DNA of 64,000 nt, taken from assembly GCA_023627715.1 (NCBI GenBank), contig JAMAHW010000019.1, positions 461,282 to 525,281 on the forward strand, in the 5' to 3' direction. The notes beneath the pieces were generated by a model. That model saw nothing but the letters and a program-made list of their open reading frames with translations, made no database searches and had not been told where the DNA came from. Both the position numbers and the translations under genes were made by a program. Below are positions 1 through 11,306 of the stretch, piece after piece. Each line of letters opens with the position of its first letter. The first letter of the stretch is position 1. The stretch comes from Periconia sp. R9002 (lineage: Eukaryota; Ascomycota; Dothideomycetes; Pleosporales; Periconiaceae).

Positions 1-317
1 TGCGATTACATACCATACATGTACAAATCAACGTTGTTTAATAATACTTTCACATTATGGAAAGGCCAAGTTTTGCAAGAGACAAACATATATCGCTCAT
101 ACACGAGCGTATGGGTACCTACCTTGCCTGGGCATGAAGGAAGTGATATCCGGCCATGTCCCAAAAAGGTAATCACCACGTGACCGACGCGACAAGCGAA
201 GGGAAGCGCGATGCGTCGTTCCACCCAAGCTTTTGAACGCGCCTTGCCTTGAGCTCTCAGACTGTACTCAACCGCTCAACCAGCACCGTACAACTCCCCG
301 CTGAGCGAGTCGGCATC
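1..317. promoter_or_regulatory. Upstream region of the RTT107-like gene
   Basis: No gene is supported here. A 72-codon open frame on the minus strand has no recognisable family and is probably chance. The stretch immediately before the ATG at 318 is pyrimidine- and C-rich, as is common for fungal 5' UTRs. No clear TATA element was identified. Confidence 0.4.
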
Positions 318-2985
318 ATGCAGGACACCACAATGCAAGACTCGTCAGCCCCCTTGTTTAACGATCTCACTTTCAGTATTATCCCCACATCGCTGTCACA
401 GGACCGTGTTGATGAGGTATGTTGACGCGTTCGCGCACACCTGCCTACTGCAATCGCTAACATTGACACAGCTTACTGCCGACATTGAAAAATGTGGTGG
501 CAACATTATGCCGTTCGATGCCCCCAAAGGCCGCATGGAGAAGCTAGAGAACGTGTCATACATTGTATCCAGTACCACTGACTTCCCTGACTACTACCGC
601 GCTCTCGATCTGATGATACACATTGTAAAGCCCAAGTTCATTGACGATTGTCTAAAGGCCAACAAAGTGAAGAACCCGAGGTCATACAATCCGGATCCTT
701 CCCTGTTCATGACTGACGTGGTTGCGGTCTGTGGGGACCTGCCCGAGGGCGACCAGGACGCAATTGCAGGAGGGGTTATAGCTATGGGTGGCCAATACAG
801 TGCTGGCTTGACCAAGGCAACAACACATCTCTTTGCTCTAAGCATGGATGAAGCCAGGTGCAAGCTTGCAGTAGACAAGAAATTGCCCCTCAAGATTGTG
901 CTGCCTCACTGGTAAGATTGATTCTTATAAACACCACCTGAGTAGTGTGCGCTGACTGAGTGCGATAGGTTCGACGACTGTCTGAAAGTGGGTCGGAGGA
1001 TCCATGAGCGACCATACCTCCTCCCCGAACCAGAAATCCTCAATCACGCCGTGAACACAGCACCTACGATAAACACAAGCTCAAACATTCACGGGGCCAC
1101 GAATCCAGAGCCAACCCACGAACTCTCCACCCCGCCTGCCCATCTAGAAAACCCGCGCGCGATCAAAGCTTTCTCAAACAAGAAGGTCAAGCTTGGAGAT
1201 GACCTCAATATCAACTCGAGGCTCAAAGGCACCATAGCCGATCTGATAGAAGTTGGTGGCGGTTCTATGACCCAGGACATAAACGATGCCGATATCTATA
1301 TTTGCAATTATCGGGAGGGGGAGGACTATATAAAGGCGTCTCAAAAGAAGATAGATGTCGGCAACCTGAGTTGGCTGTACTTCCTCATTACACACAATGA
1401 ATGGACGAACCCGATGCGCCGCATGTTACACTATCCTCGTCCACGACATGGCATTCTGGGCTTTGAAAATTTCAAGATCAGTATTTCGGGCTATACTGGC
1501 GAAGCGCGCGTCTTTCTCGAAAATCTCATCAGGGCTTCTGGTGCAGAATTCACAAAGACGTTCAGGCAAGATAACACACACCTTATTGCTGCACACAAAA
1601 ACAGCGAAAAGTGCGACGCAGCCTTAGAGTGGGGCGTCAACATTGTCAACCACCTCTGGATAGAAGAATCATATGCTCGCTGTAAAACTTTGCCACTAAC
1701 CGACACGCGGTACACACATTTCCCTCTTCGAACAAACATGGGAGAGGTTTTAGGCTCCACGGAGATCGATCCGGCTGCGGTGGAGCGCGTATTCTTCCCC
1801 ACCAAGTCTCGCTCATTGAAAGCAGCTCAGCCCAAGTCTCAACCTGGTGACATGCCGATGTCTAGTACGGCTGCAAAACCTAGCAAACGCACAATATCTG
1901 AAGAGGAAGTCGCCACGCCGGTGGTCAATCGTCAGTTTGGTGGCAAAGAAAATGAAACCCCCGGTACGACCGGCAGCCGTGGCGCCAAAGATCGAGCACT
2001 CTCAAAACTGCACGAATCTGCAGAAGATATCGCCAAGTTCCAGAAGGAGATGAAAAGAAAAGGTGGTGTCACACATGGAGGTCGCCGACCGAAAGATGAC
2101 GGCGTAGAGAAGAAGTCGCGAAAGGAGCGGGAGTCCACGGCGAGCAAGCGTTCTATCGACGAGGTCGATGATGCAAATGACGGTGGAACCACCGAAGAAG
2201 ACGAGGTGGCCGAGCCAGCGAAGAAAAACAAGAAAGCCCGGAAAGAGAAGTTGGTTCCCATCAAATACCGCATGGTCATGTCAAAAGACGAGCGATGGCT
2301 TGGCCACCCGGATAAACAGTCAAAAGACCAGGCTCGTATGCGGGAGCTAGGCATATTCATCACCGACAATTATAATAAGAACGTCGATCTACTCGTGGCA
2401 CCAAAAGTTGTGCGTACGGAGAAATTTGTCGCCGCTCTTGCGTGCGGACCTACCCTACTATCGCCAGAATTTTTGGACTATGTACTCAAACACGGCAAGA
2501 TTCCACCGCTAGAGAAGTTCCCACTTGATGCATCGGAATACGAGAAGGAGCACAAAATCAAAATGACGGATAGTATTGTTCGTGCCAAACAGAACAAACA
2601 CCGTCTCCTCAAAGATTGGACCATCTTCTGCAGTAACAATGTAAGGGGAGGCTTCGAGACATTCAAGAAGATAATCGCTGCCAACGGTGGTGTCTGTCAG
2701 GCATGGACAAACCGTCCGACCAAGCCCAAGGCAACCAAACGCAAAATCAATGCACTGCCAGAGGAAGTTTCGCAGAATCTGGTCGAGGATGAAGGTGACG
2801 TACTGTACCTCATCTCAGAGAGCAAAAAGAGCGAGATTAGTCTGTGGAAATCATTCCGTAAAATGGCAGAGGAACACGACATGATTCCACGGATCGTTAG
2901 CACAGAGTGGCTGTTGAACGTGGCAATTGCACAAAAGATGATATGGAAGGAAGAGTGGGAGCTTAAGGAGGAAAATGTGAAGTGA
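318..2985 (+). CDS. Multi-BRCT genome-maintenance protein, Rtt107/Brc1 type
   Basis: Three exons are read at 318-416, 472-911 and 969-2985, giving about 851 residues; both introns are 55-57 bp with GT/AG ends and restore the frame (the second splits the Trp codon of a PHWFDDC motif). The N-terminal third reads as a row of BRCT repeats: about residues 12-100, 100-190, then two more around 240-430, with typical WxxxC/WL signatures. A charged Lys/Glu-rich linker follows (about 460-590), with a further BRCT pair at the C-terminus (about 595-845, WLLNV near the end). This N-terminal cluster plus C-terminal pair is the layout of Rtt107 (budding yeast) and Brc1 (fission yeast), scaffolds that bind gamma-H2A at stalled forks and work with Slx4 and Smc5/6. 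The ATG at 318 lies just before the first conserved BRCT strand. Orthology is inferred from architecture; another multi-BRCT protein (TopBP1-like) is less likely. Confidence 0.85.
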
Positions 2986-3492
2986 TTCAACAGACGCTTT
3001 ACCTGCTAAGGAAAAACCATTCAACGGGGATTACCGTCGACAACTTGCATAAATGCTTATGAGAACACGATTGATACAATATGCTTGGTTCATTGGTTCA
3101 TTGGGCGGGGTTTTCTGTTTGGCGCTTGAGAATACTCTGAGAACGGTGTTATTTTTGCATCCATCAGAGAACTTGTCTATCAACATGCATTGATTTTACT
3201 GCATGTTCGTTCTATGAGTACATTGCACTACTTGGCATTCTGTTCCGGAACGTGGTGTGGATGGGGCACAAGGACTATCACTCCATCTAGATATACCTGG
3301 TATCAGCCGCGCAGTTCCTATTTCGCATAGGCTAGCCCAATAATTCAGAAAATGACAAGAAAGACATACCATCATCGACGATGCTCTTCACGCCCCTTTT
3401 CTTTCCTTTTTTCTTCAAATCCATATCTGCTGACTCAGCTATCAATGTGAAGCTCGTGGGCCTATATTCCACATTTCATATCCATATCCTCC
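2986..3492. other. Convergent intergenic region
   Basis: Lies between the stop of the RTT107-like gene and the stop of VPS25, so it should hold two 3' UTRs. I see no coding frame with family features, RNA gene or repeat. It is pyrimidine-rich from about 3385 to 3490. Confidence 0.4.
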
Positions 3493-4122
3493 TCAAAAGA
3501 ACTTCACACCCTCACTTCCCTCGCTTCCAAAAACCTGCGCCTTCCCCCGCTTTACGCAAATTCCCAGACTCCTATTCAAAAGCTCTCCATCCATCCCCCA
3601 AAACTCCTCCCGCTTCGTAGCATCGCTCTCGGTAATCTCATACAGCGTCAAGACGGTCCCTTTCTGACCCGTCCTGTCCACCCACTCCTCCAACATCGCA
3701 GCCCATTCCTCTGGTCTACGCCAATATATCCACGCTTTGCCCGCACCGCCGCCTTCTTCCGCGTCCTTGCCTAGCTTCTTCGTAGGGTTGATCCACTCTG
3801 CGCGGTTCCCGCCTTCGGGAGAGGCCATCCAGGATAGTACGGCGCGCGCATCGCGGAGCGAGAGGGAGCGGCCGATGAGGGAGTTGGTGAAGAGCGGTGT
3901 TGGGAGTGCATCGACGAGGGAAAGGGTGAAGAGGCGGTGGGCGCGTGCGTAGGCTTGGATGTGGGTGCTCCAGGACTGGAGCTGCGAGGAGCGCGTCGTG
4001 GGGTTTGGTTGGAGTGTGAAGAAGGGCGGGAAGGCGTAGATGGGCGGGTACGTGTATGGATCCGAGGGGGAGGGGACGATTGTTGATGAGGAGGAGGCTG
4101 GGGGTGGGGCTGTAGAAGCCAT
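3493..4122 (-). CDS. VPS25: ESCRT-II subunit Vps25
   Basis: A single exon of 209 codons. The protein has the Vps25 layout: a Pro-rich N-terminus with the PPFFTLQP motif that in this family contacts Vps22/Vps36, then two winged-helix domains (about residues 35-115 and 125-205), ending in GVKFF. Conserved family pieces include the LVDALPTPLF stretch and WRRPEEWA followed by GTVLTLYEI. ESCRT-II sorts ubiquitinated cargo into multivesicular bodies at the endosome; Vps25 links to ESCRT-III. The length matches the family (about 180-210). Base use is strongly skewed along the gene: the coding strand is C-rich in the first half and G-rich in the last third (see findings). It is followed downstream on the same strand by the E2 gene after about 370 bp, with no functional link implied. 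Confidence 0.9.
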   Translation of the reverse strand: MASTAPPPASSSSTIVPSPSDPYTYPPIYAFPPFFTLQPNPTTRSSQLQSWSTHIQAYARAHRLFTLSLVDALPTPLFTNSLIGRSLSLRDARAVLSWMASPEGGNRAEWINPTKKLGKDAEEGGGAGKAWIYWRRPEEWAAMLEEWVDRTGQKGTVLTLYEITESDATKREEFWGMDGELLNRSLGICVKRGKAQVFGSEGSEGVKFF

Positions 4123-4493
4123 GGTTTCGAGTCGGTGGTTTCTCTCTTTTCTTCTATGGTTTGTTCGAAGTGACGTTTGATTGTTGATAGTGTGGGGTAC
4201 CTAATGCAAACCGTTGGAGAAGCTTGGACGCAAGCTATTTCCCCACTACCAAACGTCACCTCCATCCAGCCCTATTGGTGCTTGGCATCTTGACATCGCA
4301 AGTGCATTTCAAATTCCTGTTGTTGGATGAATATCTTCAAAAGATTGTAGAGATATGAATGGTTTCAAGAGCGCGCAGCTTCTGTTTATATCGCCTGGAA
4401 TCGATCAAGATTAGTCAAATGCCAGAGCCCACATTACAAGTCTTGTCGATCGATTTCCCCATTCACATATTGATATTCGTCTCTACCAAATCT
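4123..4493. promoter_or_regulatory. VPS25 promoter / E2 3' flank
   Basis: This 371-bp gap separates the VPS25 start codon from the E2 stop codon; both genes read on the minus strand. It should contain the VPS25 promoter and the E2 3' UTR. No RNA gene or repeat was seen. Confidence 0.35.
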
Positions 4494-6162
4494 TTATATG
4501 AGTCTAACGAGCATGCTCTCTATGTTCTCCAAGTTTTTTCGGACGGCTTCTGCGCACCGCGCAGCCATCGCTCCATCAATCACTCTGTGATCCGCACTCC
4601 AACTAAACACACATTCCTCCTTCTTCACTATCTCACCGTTCTCGCCAAATGCAGGCACTGCCCTTGCTCTCCCAATTCCCAAGATACCGACTTGTGGGGT
4701 AACAATCACAGGGGCCACAGCGGTCCCGCCGATGCTTCCGATGTTGCTGAGTGTGAACGTCGCGCCACTGAGGTCGGCAGATGTAAGTTTCCCATTCCGC
4801 GCGAGGCTGCTGAGACGACTCAATTCTGCAGCTATCGACTCTATCGAACGATTTTGGACATCGCGGATGACTGGAACGAGAAGACCAGATGGTGAGTCAA
4901 CTGCCACACCGATGTTCTGAGATCCTTTAATCAAGAGTTGCGGTTTATCGGGGTTCGTGGTGTCGAGATGAGCATTCAGCAGAGGAAATTCCCGTAGTGC
5001 TAGCGATACTGCTTTGATGATAAACGGGAACGTGGTCAGACGGTCGGCCTTGTCCTTGTGAGCATTGAACTTCTTCCGAAGTACGTTCAATGCTGTGAAA
5101 TCAACGTTGTCGGTGTAGAGGAAATGAGGGATTGAAAGTGAGCGCGTCATCTGTTTGAACATGGCATGTTGTATGGCTGTTAAAGGTTTTGTTTGGTCCT
5201 CTGCTCCCTTAGTGACTGTAGTTGGCGTGGGTGATGCGAAGGAACTGTCGAGACCCTCTTTAGCTCGCTGTACATATTTCTGTATGTCTTCCTTGAGAAC
5301 GCGACCGTCTCGACCCGATCCTTCTATGTCCTCTATTCTTAAATTCAAATCTCGTATCATATGCCGCACCGCGGGTGTCGCTAAGGAAGCATGCTTTCCT
5401 GGTATCCGTTGCGGTGGTGGCTCGGCTTTTGCTGGTTCGTGCAGCACTGTCTGTGGTGCCTGCGGTGGTGGCACTTCTGCCGCGACCACCTTTGTATCAT
5501 TGATTTCGAATTTGGGATCTTGTTCTTCAGGCTCAACCTGATTTGGTGCTTTGCTCTCCGCTTGTTGTTCTGCGCCACCTTTGAGGAGGGCTTCGTCCGC
5601 TGCTGAGATCTCGCTCTGGATATCAATGTCTACTAAAGGCTTCCGGAATGAGCATACATGTGTTATGTAATATGAGGATTCCATACCTTTCCAACCTTAG
5701 CCATATCATCTGCATCGTAATATAGTTTCTTGATTACACCATCGAACCGCGAAGTAATCTAATATGTGTTAGCGTGCCATCCATGATGTATATAGACCAG
5801 TCTCTCACCTCCACAGAGGCTTTATCAGATTGTACTTCGCAAATGGGATCGAATTGCTCGACACGCGCCCCGGGCTTGACAAACCACTGGATAACCTGGC
5901 ATTCCGTGATACCTGTCACGGTCAGTATGGTCATCGAGGGACAGAATGAGACTAACGTCCGCCACTCACCTTCTCCAATATCTGCCAATAGATACGGTTT
6001 CACAACTTTCAAACTGTTTGTCCCACGAAACCCTCTTCTTTGTTCCGGCCTCGGCAAGGCTGTCCTTTTGAGACGTTGGCTTGTAGGACCAGCGATTGGC
6101 GCTCGATTCACTGTCGCCGACCGGCAGAGAAGGCGCGCGGTTTCGCGGGACAGTGTGTTCAT
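4494..6162 (-). CDS. Branched-chain 2-oxoacid dehydrogenase E2 (dihydrolipoamide acyltransferase), mitochondrial
   Basis: Four exons on the minus strand: 6162-5970, 5912-5809, 5758-5687 and 5639-4494, with introns of 47-57 bp; the spliced product is about 504 residues. Order of parts: an Arg-rich presequence without acidic residues at the start (about 1-54, mitochondrial targeting expected), one lipoyl domain (about 56-130) with the lipoylated Lys at about residue 95 in QSDKASVE, a Pro/Ala/Glu linker, a peripheral subunit-binding domain (about 207-245, [11 protein letters not shown]) and the acyltransferase core ending in the HRVIDG active-site motif (His about 474, Asp about 478). SDKASVEI followed by [13 protein letters not shown] matches the branched-chain E2 rather than pyruvate or 2-oxoglutarate E2. 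The enzyme acts in Leu/Ile/Val catabolism in the mitochondrial matrix. Splice sites were placed by hand and keep frame throughout. Confidence 0.92.
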
Positions 6163-6979
6163 CGTGAAAAGTTCGGCGAGTCCTCACCAAGGCATGATCA
6201 GGGAGAAGCTGCGGTACATAAGCCTCTGGATATTCGTGGGCACACCGTAACCCCGCGAGTAGCCGTTCGGTACATTATCTGGGGTAACCGACGCTAGCCC
6301 GAACGTGGACTGAGACCCTTCGGCTTAACATTTCACCTAGTACCGTGACGGCTGTCCGAGGCCCATGGAATCTTGAGGAAAATGTGAGGTCTTGGTATCT
6401 TTCAGCTTGGAAATTGTTCGTCTAGGTCCATTTTGAATTTCGAAGTGCGATTTTTGGGATGTTAATCGCAAACTCTCGAGATTAAGCGGGGTAAACTACC
6501 CCGGCCTGTCATGACCCACACCATTGGCTACGATATCGACTGGAGCGATCAACTTCAGCGCAAATGTCAAGTTTGATCTTTAGAAACAGACCGATCAGCG
6601 TATCAACTCAAGCAGACCCCGATTTTCCCGTTGAGCAAATCCATTCTCCCATCCGACATCGGCATAGTGTTCAATTGTATGTGATCAGGGTATGGCAGCA
6701 GTGGTACTGTTTGCGTGTCAATGCATCCATGGACGGAAGTCATGAATTGCATATAACTATGTACTAACTACCATTTGTAGACTCCCATTGGCGCCAGCAA
6801 AAATCAAACATGGATCCAAATATGGGTATAAAATGTTATGCGCCATTTCCCTGCGCTCCAACTCGGAACGCCGTTGATGTATGGCTAGGAGAATGTGTGC
6901 CAGAATGCACGTAATTGACGTGCGGGAGCGATGAACAAAGGCCAAATCTGGAGGCAATAACGTGGCTGTGTTCCGGGCA
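6163..6979. promoter_or_regulatory. E2 promoter and gluconokinase 3' flank
   Basis: An 817-bp gap between two minus-strand genes. Nothing with coding features was found in either strand beyond short chance frames, and no RNA gene or repeat was recognised. Confidence 0.35.
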
Positions 6980-7842
6980 TCATTTACGCTCATTCAAGAT
7001 GCTGTCGACTGCTGCCGCCGCCAGCTGCGCCACTTGTGCGAGTGGAACCGACACGTCAATGATCTGGACATCCTTGATCTTGTTGATTTCGTCATCGTCG
7101 GGCTCCTCGAGATCTTGAAGTTGACTCAACACCATTGTATCCTTCATGTAGTGGTTTTGGCGGGCACCGACACGGGCTAACAAGATTTCCTTGCTGGCCT
7201 GCAAGTAAATGAAGTGGACATTGGCATTTGGGTTTTCATCATAGAGGCGCGCTGTGCGAATGACATCTCGGTATTTTTTCTTCAAGGCACTGCAAGTTAC
7301 GACAACACCTTTGGCACCACGTTTTAAGGCCTCCAACGCAGCGTCCCGGAGCAGGATCAACCAGTCCCAGCGATCTGCATCGTTCAAGGGGATATTCTGG
7401 CTCATCTTTTCGACGTTTGCTTTCGGGTGATACTTTGGCGTATCAGCGTCACGTTTGCCGAAGTTTTGTTCTGTGAACTCACCTCGTCACCTTCAATGTA
7501 TTCGAACCCGTAGCGGTCTGAAAGACCCTTTGCCACGGTACTTTTCCCACAGCCTGCTGGTCCCGTTACAATGAGGATATGGTGATGGTTGGCGATAGAC
7601 ATGGGGACCGGTTGTTTGGAAACGTTGTCGGCAGATGTAACGTCGGATGGAGAGCCGGGAGAGGAAATGGGAGGAGTGGGTGCAACAGCATAATGCGTTG
7701 CTTTTATTTGCGGTGGTTCGGGAACTTGCATCATATTCAAGTTTTCACGATGTCTAATGATAGTACGACGTGTGACTAAATTGAGAAATATGTGAGAACT
7801 AGAGCAGGAGTGAAGCGGAGGAAAGTTGCGTTTGGCAAACAC
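6980..7842 (-). CDS. Gluconokinase (GntK type)
   Basis: Two exons on the minus strand: 7842-7483 and 7432-6980, with a 50-bp intron (GTGAGT...AAAG) that rejoins the GDEYHP motif. The enzyme phosphorylates D-gluconate to 6-phosphogluconate with ATP, feeding the pentose phosphate pathway. The P-loop GPAGCGKST lies at about residues 94-102 of the long form, followed by YIEGDE/YHP, which binds gluconate in this family, then NDADRWDWL and CSALKKKYRD. The family is usually 170-230 residues; the first in-frame ATG (7842) gives 270 residues, a pair of ATGs at 7734 and 7731 gives about 234, and one at 7602 starts close to the P-loop. The extra N-terminus is basic and could be a targeting signal or untranslated; I cannot decide. 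Confidence 0.88.
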
Positions 7843-9099
7843 AGGCTAGTTTGGCTTCTTAAGCAAGCGATACGATGTTGAGGGGGTTCAATCTAGGCAG
7901 TGCCACGCGACGCCGGGATTGAGGCAATAATGTAATTTTTCAAGGGTGCCGGGGCTGCAGTTCTTAAGGAAGAGGACGTCAATGTTCCTCCACAGTTGCC
8001 GGACTGCATGACGGCAAGTGGGACTAACACACAGCCAAGATTTGATGTCGCATCTTTGCTAACTACCAGGCAGGCTTAACGGGCCCGGCAGCCGCGAGTT
8101 GGGCTCCATGCCCTTTGTAATCGTGCTAGTGTGTCGGCCTTTGAAAGTGTGGCCGGCCCATGGCTGAAATGATAATCACCTAGTCTCACCGTCTCACCGC
8201 AAAATTCTCCCCCGCACTCTGACTCCAGTTGCCGCCAGGTACACTTGCTTGGATCTTCCTCGTACGTAGCTTGCCAGCACACGCACACGCACATCTTATA
8301 CCACAGTTGTTCGCCCACGGTAGAAGAAGCAGCAAAATCCACAAGTGCAGGGGTTGCGCCTTGCTGCAATGCAATGCAGTGAGACGACCAGAAGCAAACA
8401 TCCTCAATGTATGAGAGGTCGAGGCCAGCGGAAGAATAGGTACTGTAAAAAGCATCCTGTAATACCGCGTGGGGGTCACACGCGACAGAAAGTTTCCTTC
8501 GGACCGCCTGCGGAACTTCGTCGCCCGCCGCCTGGTCTGGTGTTTTTAACTAGCGGGATGTGAAATACCAGTCCTCGGCAACGATAAGCGGCTCTAGATC
8601 TTCGGCCTCGACCGACCGACCGACAGATTCGTTGGGGCTCTGCTTCATTAAATAAGTTGAATAGATTGCTCGTGTGCGACTTTCTCCGTCTCCAAACCTC
8701 ATGTGGGTTCGTACATAGATGTAAATATGACGCAAGGCGGCCGGTTCACTGCCGTTCCATGCCTATCAGTGCCACCTCGTAATAAGATGAATCCGATGCG
8801 ACGTGGGAGAAGCGGATTCGAAGAGAACACGACGACAATGCAGTCAGCCGCAAAGCTTCACAATGCAAGTAGTGAGGAACCAAACGAGGTGGAGTCTCAT
8901 TTGAGTTGGCATGGTTGAACTGCACCGTGGCTTGATCTCTAGCCACATCATGACTAAGCGGTATGGTCCTTGCTCTTGCCGTTACGATGGGCTGGGGTAG
9001 CACTACTCCGCAACGACAGAGGGAGGGAGCTTGGAACCTTCGAACCGCGTCATCAATAGCCACCCACTTCCCAATACCCCCGTGAAACGGTCGTGCGAC
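7843..9099. other. Intergenic region between divergent gluconokinase and VPS26
   Basis: About 1.26 kb with no supported gene. Open frames on both strands are short, overlap each other and show no family features. A small (GACC)n-like run lies near 8608-8624. The last 100 bp before 9100 probably is the VPS26 5' UTR. Nothing else was recognised. Confidence 0.35.
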
Positions 9100-10240
9100 A
9101 TGTCATATTTCTTTTCCACCCCGGTGGACATCGATATCGTCCTCGAGGAATTCGACGAACGCCAGGCCGTCGATGTCAAGCTTGATAAGAATCGGAAAGA
9201 GAAGGTGCCGTTATATCTCGATGGCGAATCGGTCAAAGGGCAGGTTACAATAAGGCCCAAAGATGGAAAGCGGCTGGAGCACACAGGCATTAAAGTCCAG
9301 TTCATTGGAACAATTGGTGGGTTGCTCAAGCGTCAGGTGCTCGTTTAGGCACGCAACAATGAAGCTCTGATGCTAATCCTCCTTGCTATGAAGAAATGTT
9401 CTTTGATCGCGGCAATCACTACGAATTCCTTTCGCTCGGCCAGGAACTTGCCGCCCCCGGCGAGCTTCAGCATCCTCAGACCTTCGATTTCAACTTCAAG
9501 AACGTCGAGAAGCAATACGAATCGTACAACGGCATCAACGTGAAGCTGCGCTATTTTGTGCGCGTCACAGTATCTCGGCGGATGGCTGATGTGGTAAGAG
9601 AAAAGGACCTTTGGGTCTATTCATATCGCATACCACCGGAGACCAACAGTTCGATCAAAATGGATGTTGGGATCGAGGACTGCCTTCATATTGAGTTTGA
9701 ATATTCAAAATCAAAATACCACCTCAAGGATGTCATAGTCGGTCGGATATACTTTCTTCTGGTGCGGCTGAAGATCAAGCACATGGAGCTTTCAATTATT
9801 CGGAGAGAGACCACTGGCGCTGCGCCTAACCAATACAATGAGAGCGAGACTCTAGTCCGATTTGAGATCATGGACGGTTCTCCTTCGAGAGGTATAATCA
9901 ATCGTTCTAACCTGTTAATCTTGGCTTACCTGCATTCAGGCGAAACCATTCCAATCAGGCTTTTCTTGGGCGGTTTTGACCTTACCCCCACATTCCGAGA
10001 AGTTAACAAGAAATACTCGACTCGATATTACCTTAGTCTAGTGCTTATCGACGAAGGTATGCAACATGTTCTCGTTGAACGCATCAATTTTCCCCCCTTT
10101 TTGTCTTGATTTTTAGCAAGGCTAATTGATCTTCAGATGCGCGACGATACTTCAAACAATCGGAAATCGTTCTCTTCCGTCAGGCCCCCGAAGGATTGAC
10201 TCTGGCTCAAGAACAGAACAAGTTGATGGCAGTTTCATGA
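9100..10240 (+). CDS. VPS26: Retromer subunit Vps26
   Basis: Four exons: 9100-9316, 9394-9891, 9940-10056 and 10137-10240, giving about 311 residues; all three introns are phase 1 and have GT/AG ends (77, 48 and 80 bp). The product is an arrestin-fold protein with near-textbook Vps26 sequence: MSYFFSTPVDIDI at the N-terminus, DRGNHYEFLSLGQELA, RYFVRVTVSRR, and the C-terminal half with RRETTGAAPNQYNESET and GGFDLTPTFREVNKKY. Vps26 binds Vps35 and, with Vps29, recycles receptors such as Vps10 from endosome to Golgi. An upstream in-frame Val/Glu-type start is possible but the ATG at 9100 matches where family members begin. The protein is shorter than yeast Vps26 (379) but normal for filamentous fungi. 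Confidence 0.93.
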
Positions 10241-11306
10241 GATAATGACGGTGTTCCCTCGTGAGAGGAAATTTTAAAAGGATCGTGCAAACAACTGTGC
10301 ACCCATCCGATTTCGTTCTCGGTCAGCATGCTAGACGCACTTATATCTGTGTCAAAAACCCACTGTAGTTGAGCAGATTCGAATCAGGAGCCGGGATGAC
10401 ATCAACGTCCCTGCAAAATTACGCTGTAGATACTACGTTGTAGAACAAGTAAAGTAATACCTAAAGAGCTCAACATGGGAGTCTTTTCCGCGGGTGGTGT
10501 GCACGGTGACTGCTCCACAGTGCCTGGAAACTTCTCGCGACCCGGAAATAACAAGGATTAGCTCACATCTGGTTCCTACATGTTAGGTGTAATACGCACG
10601 TCGAGTCGTACAGCATTGTGCCGTTATCTCACATGAGGACTTGTCACAAATCAGCTGTTGGTAAACTTCCCCTCTCGCATATATTATCCATTCATGTGTG
10701 CATTCAGACTGAACGGCTCGATCTGTGTGTCCATTTTTTGGCGCATACGGAGTGTTTTGTTCCCGGCTTTCCCTTGCGCGGCTCCAACCGTTGCAGCTAG
10801 AAATGCAGGGCTGGCTACAACCCAAACTTCAATGGAGTCATCATGAGCCGCGAAACACTAAATTTTGACCGTTCGCTGGTTGCCTTGTCCTAGAACGGCA
10901 TGACGTTGTCAATGTACCGAAACAAAGGTAAAGGGCCTTTTTAGTTTTATACAAGCGTGACGTGGAAATTCCTTTCCCCGACACTAATCATTATTCACTC
11001 CAGAAAGACCTTTCATTTGCGAGTGGAGAAGAATCGTAATGGTTAAAATCTCATAATTATTGTGACAAAATGTTCCCACCATTCCATTAATCCATTACAT
11101 ATGCTACACTTAATAGGGGTCCTCGGAGTATCAGGAACATGTCTGCTGTCCACGAATTCCGCCACGTGCTCGCGCAATCTGCCTTTAAATATGATTAAAG
11201 ACCACATTTGTCATAATGCTGTGCAATGCAAATCACATCTAACAAGTTTATAAAACAGCAAACATCGGGTCATCCTCCGAAATAAGGACCAATCCATAGT
11301 CAAAAC
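10241..11306. other. Intergenic region, no gene seen
   Basis: About 1.07 kb between VPS26 and the aquaglyceroporin-like gene. It should include the VPS26 3' UTR and the promoter of the next gene. Only short frames without family features are present. No tRNA, repeat or conserved RNA was recognised. The sequence becomes A/T-richer from about 10,900 onward. Confidence 0.35.

Noticed and set aside
4359..4895. A 178-codon open frame on the plus strand over the end of the E2 gene
   Set aside because: Antisense to the conserved E2 catalytic domain; no recognisable motifs.
318..10240. Functional cluster of endosomal trafficking genes (VPS25 and VPS26)
   Set aside because: They belong to different complexes (ESCRT-II and retromer), have different orientation, and unrelated genes lie between; proximity is likely chance.
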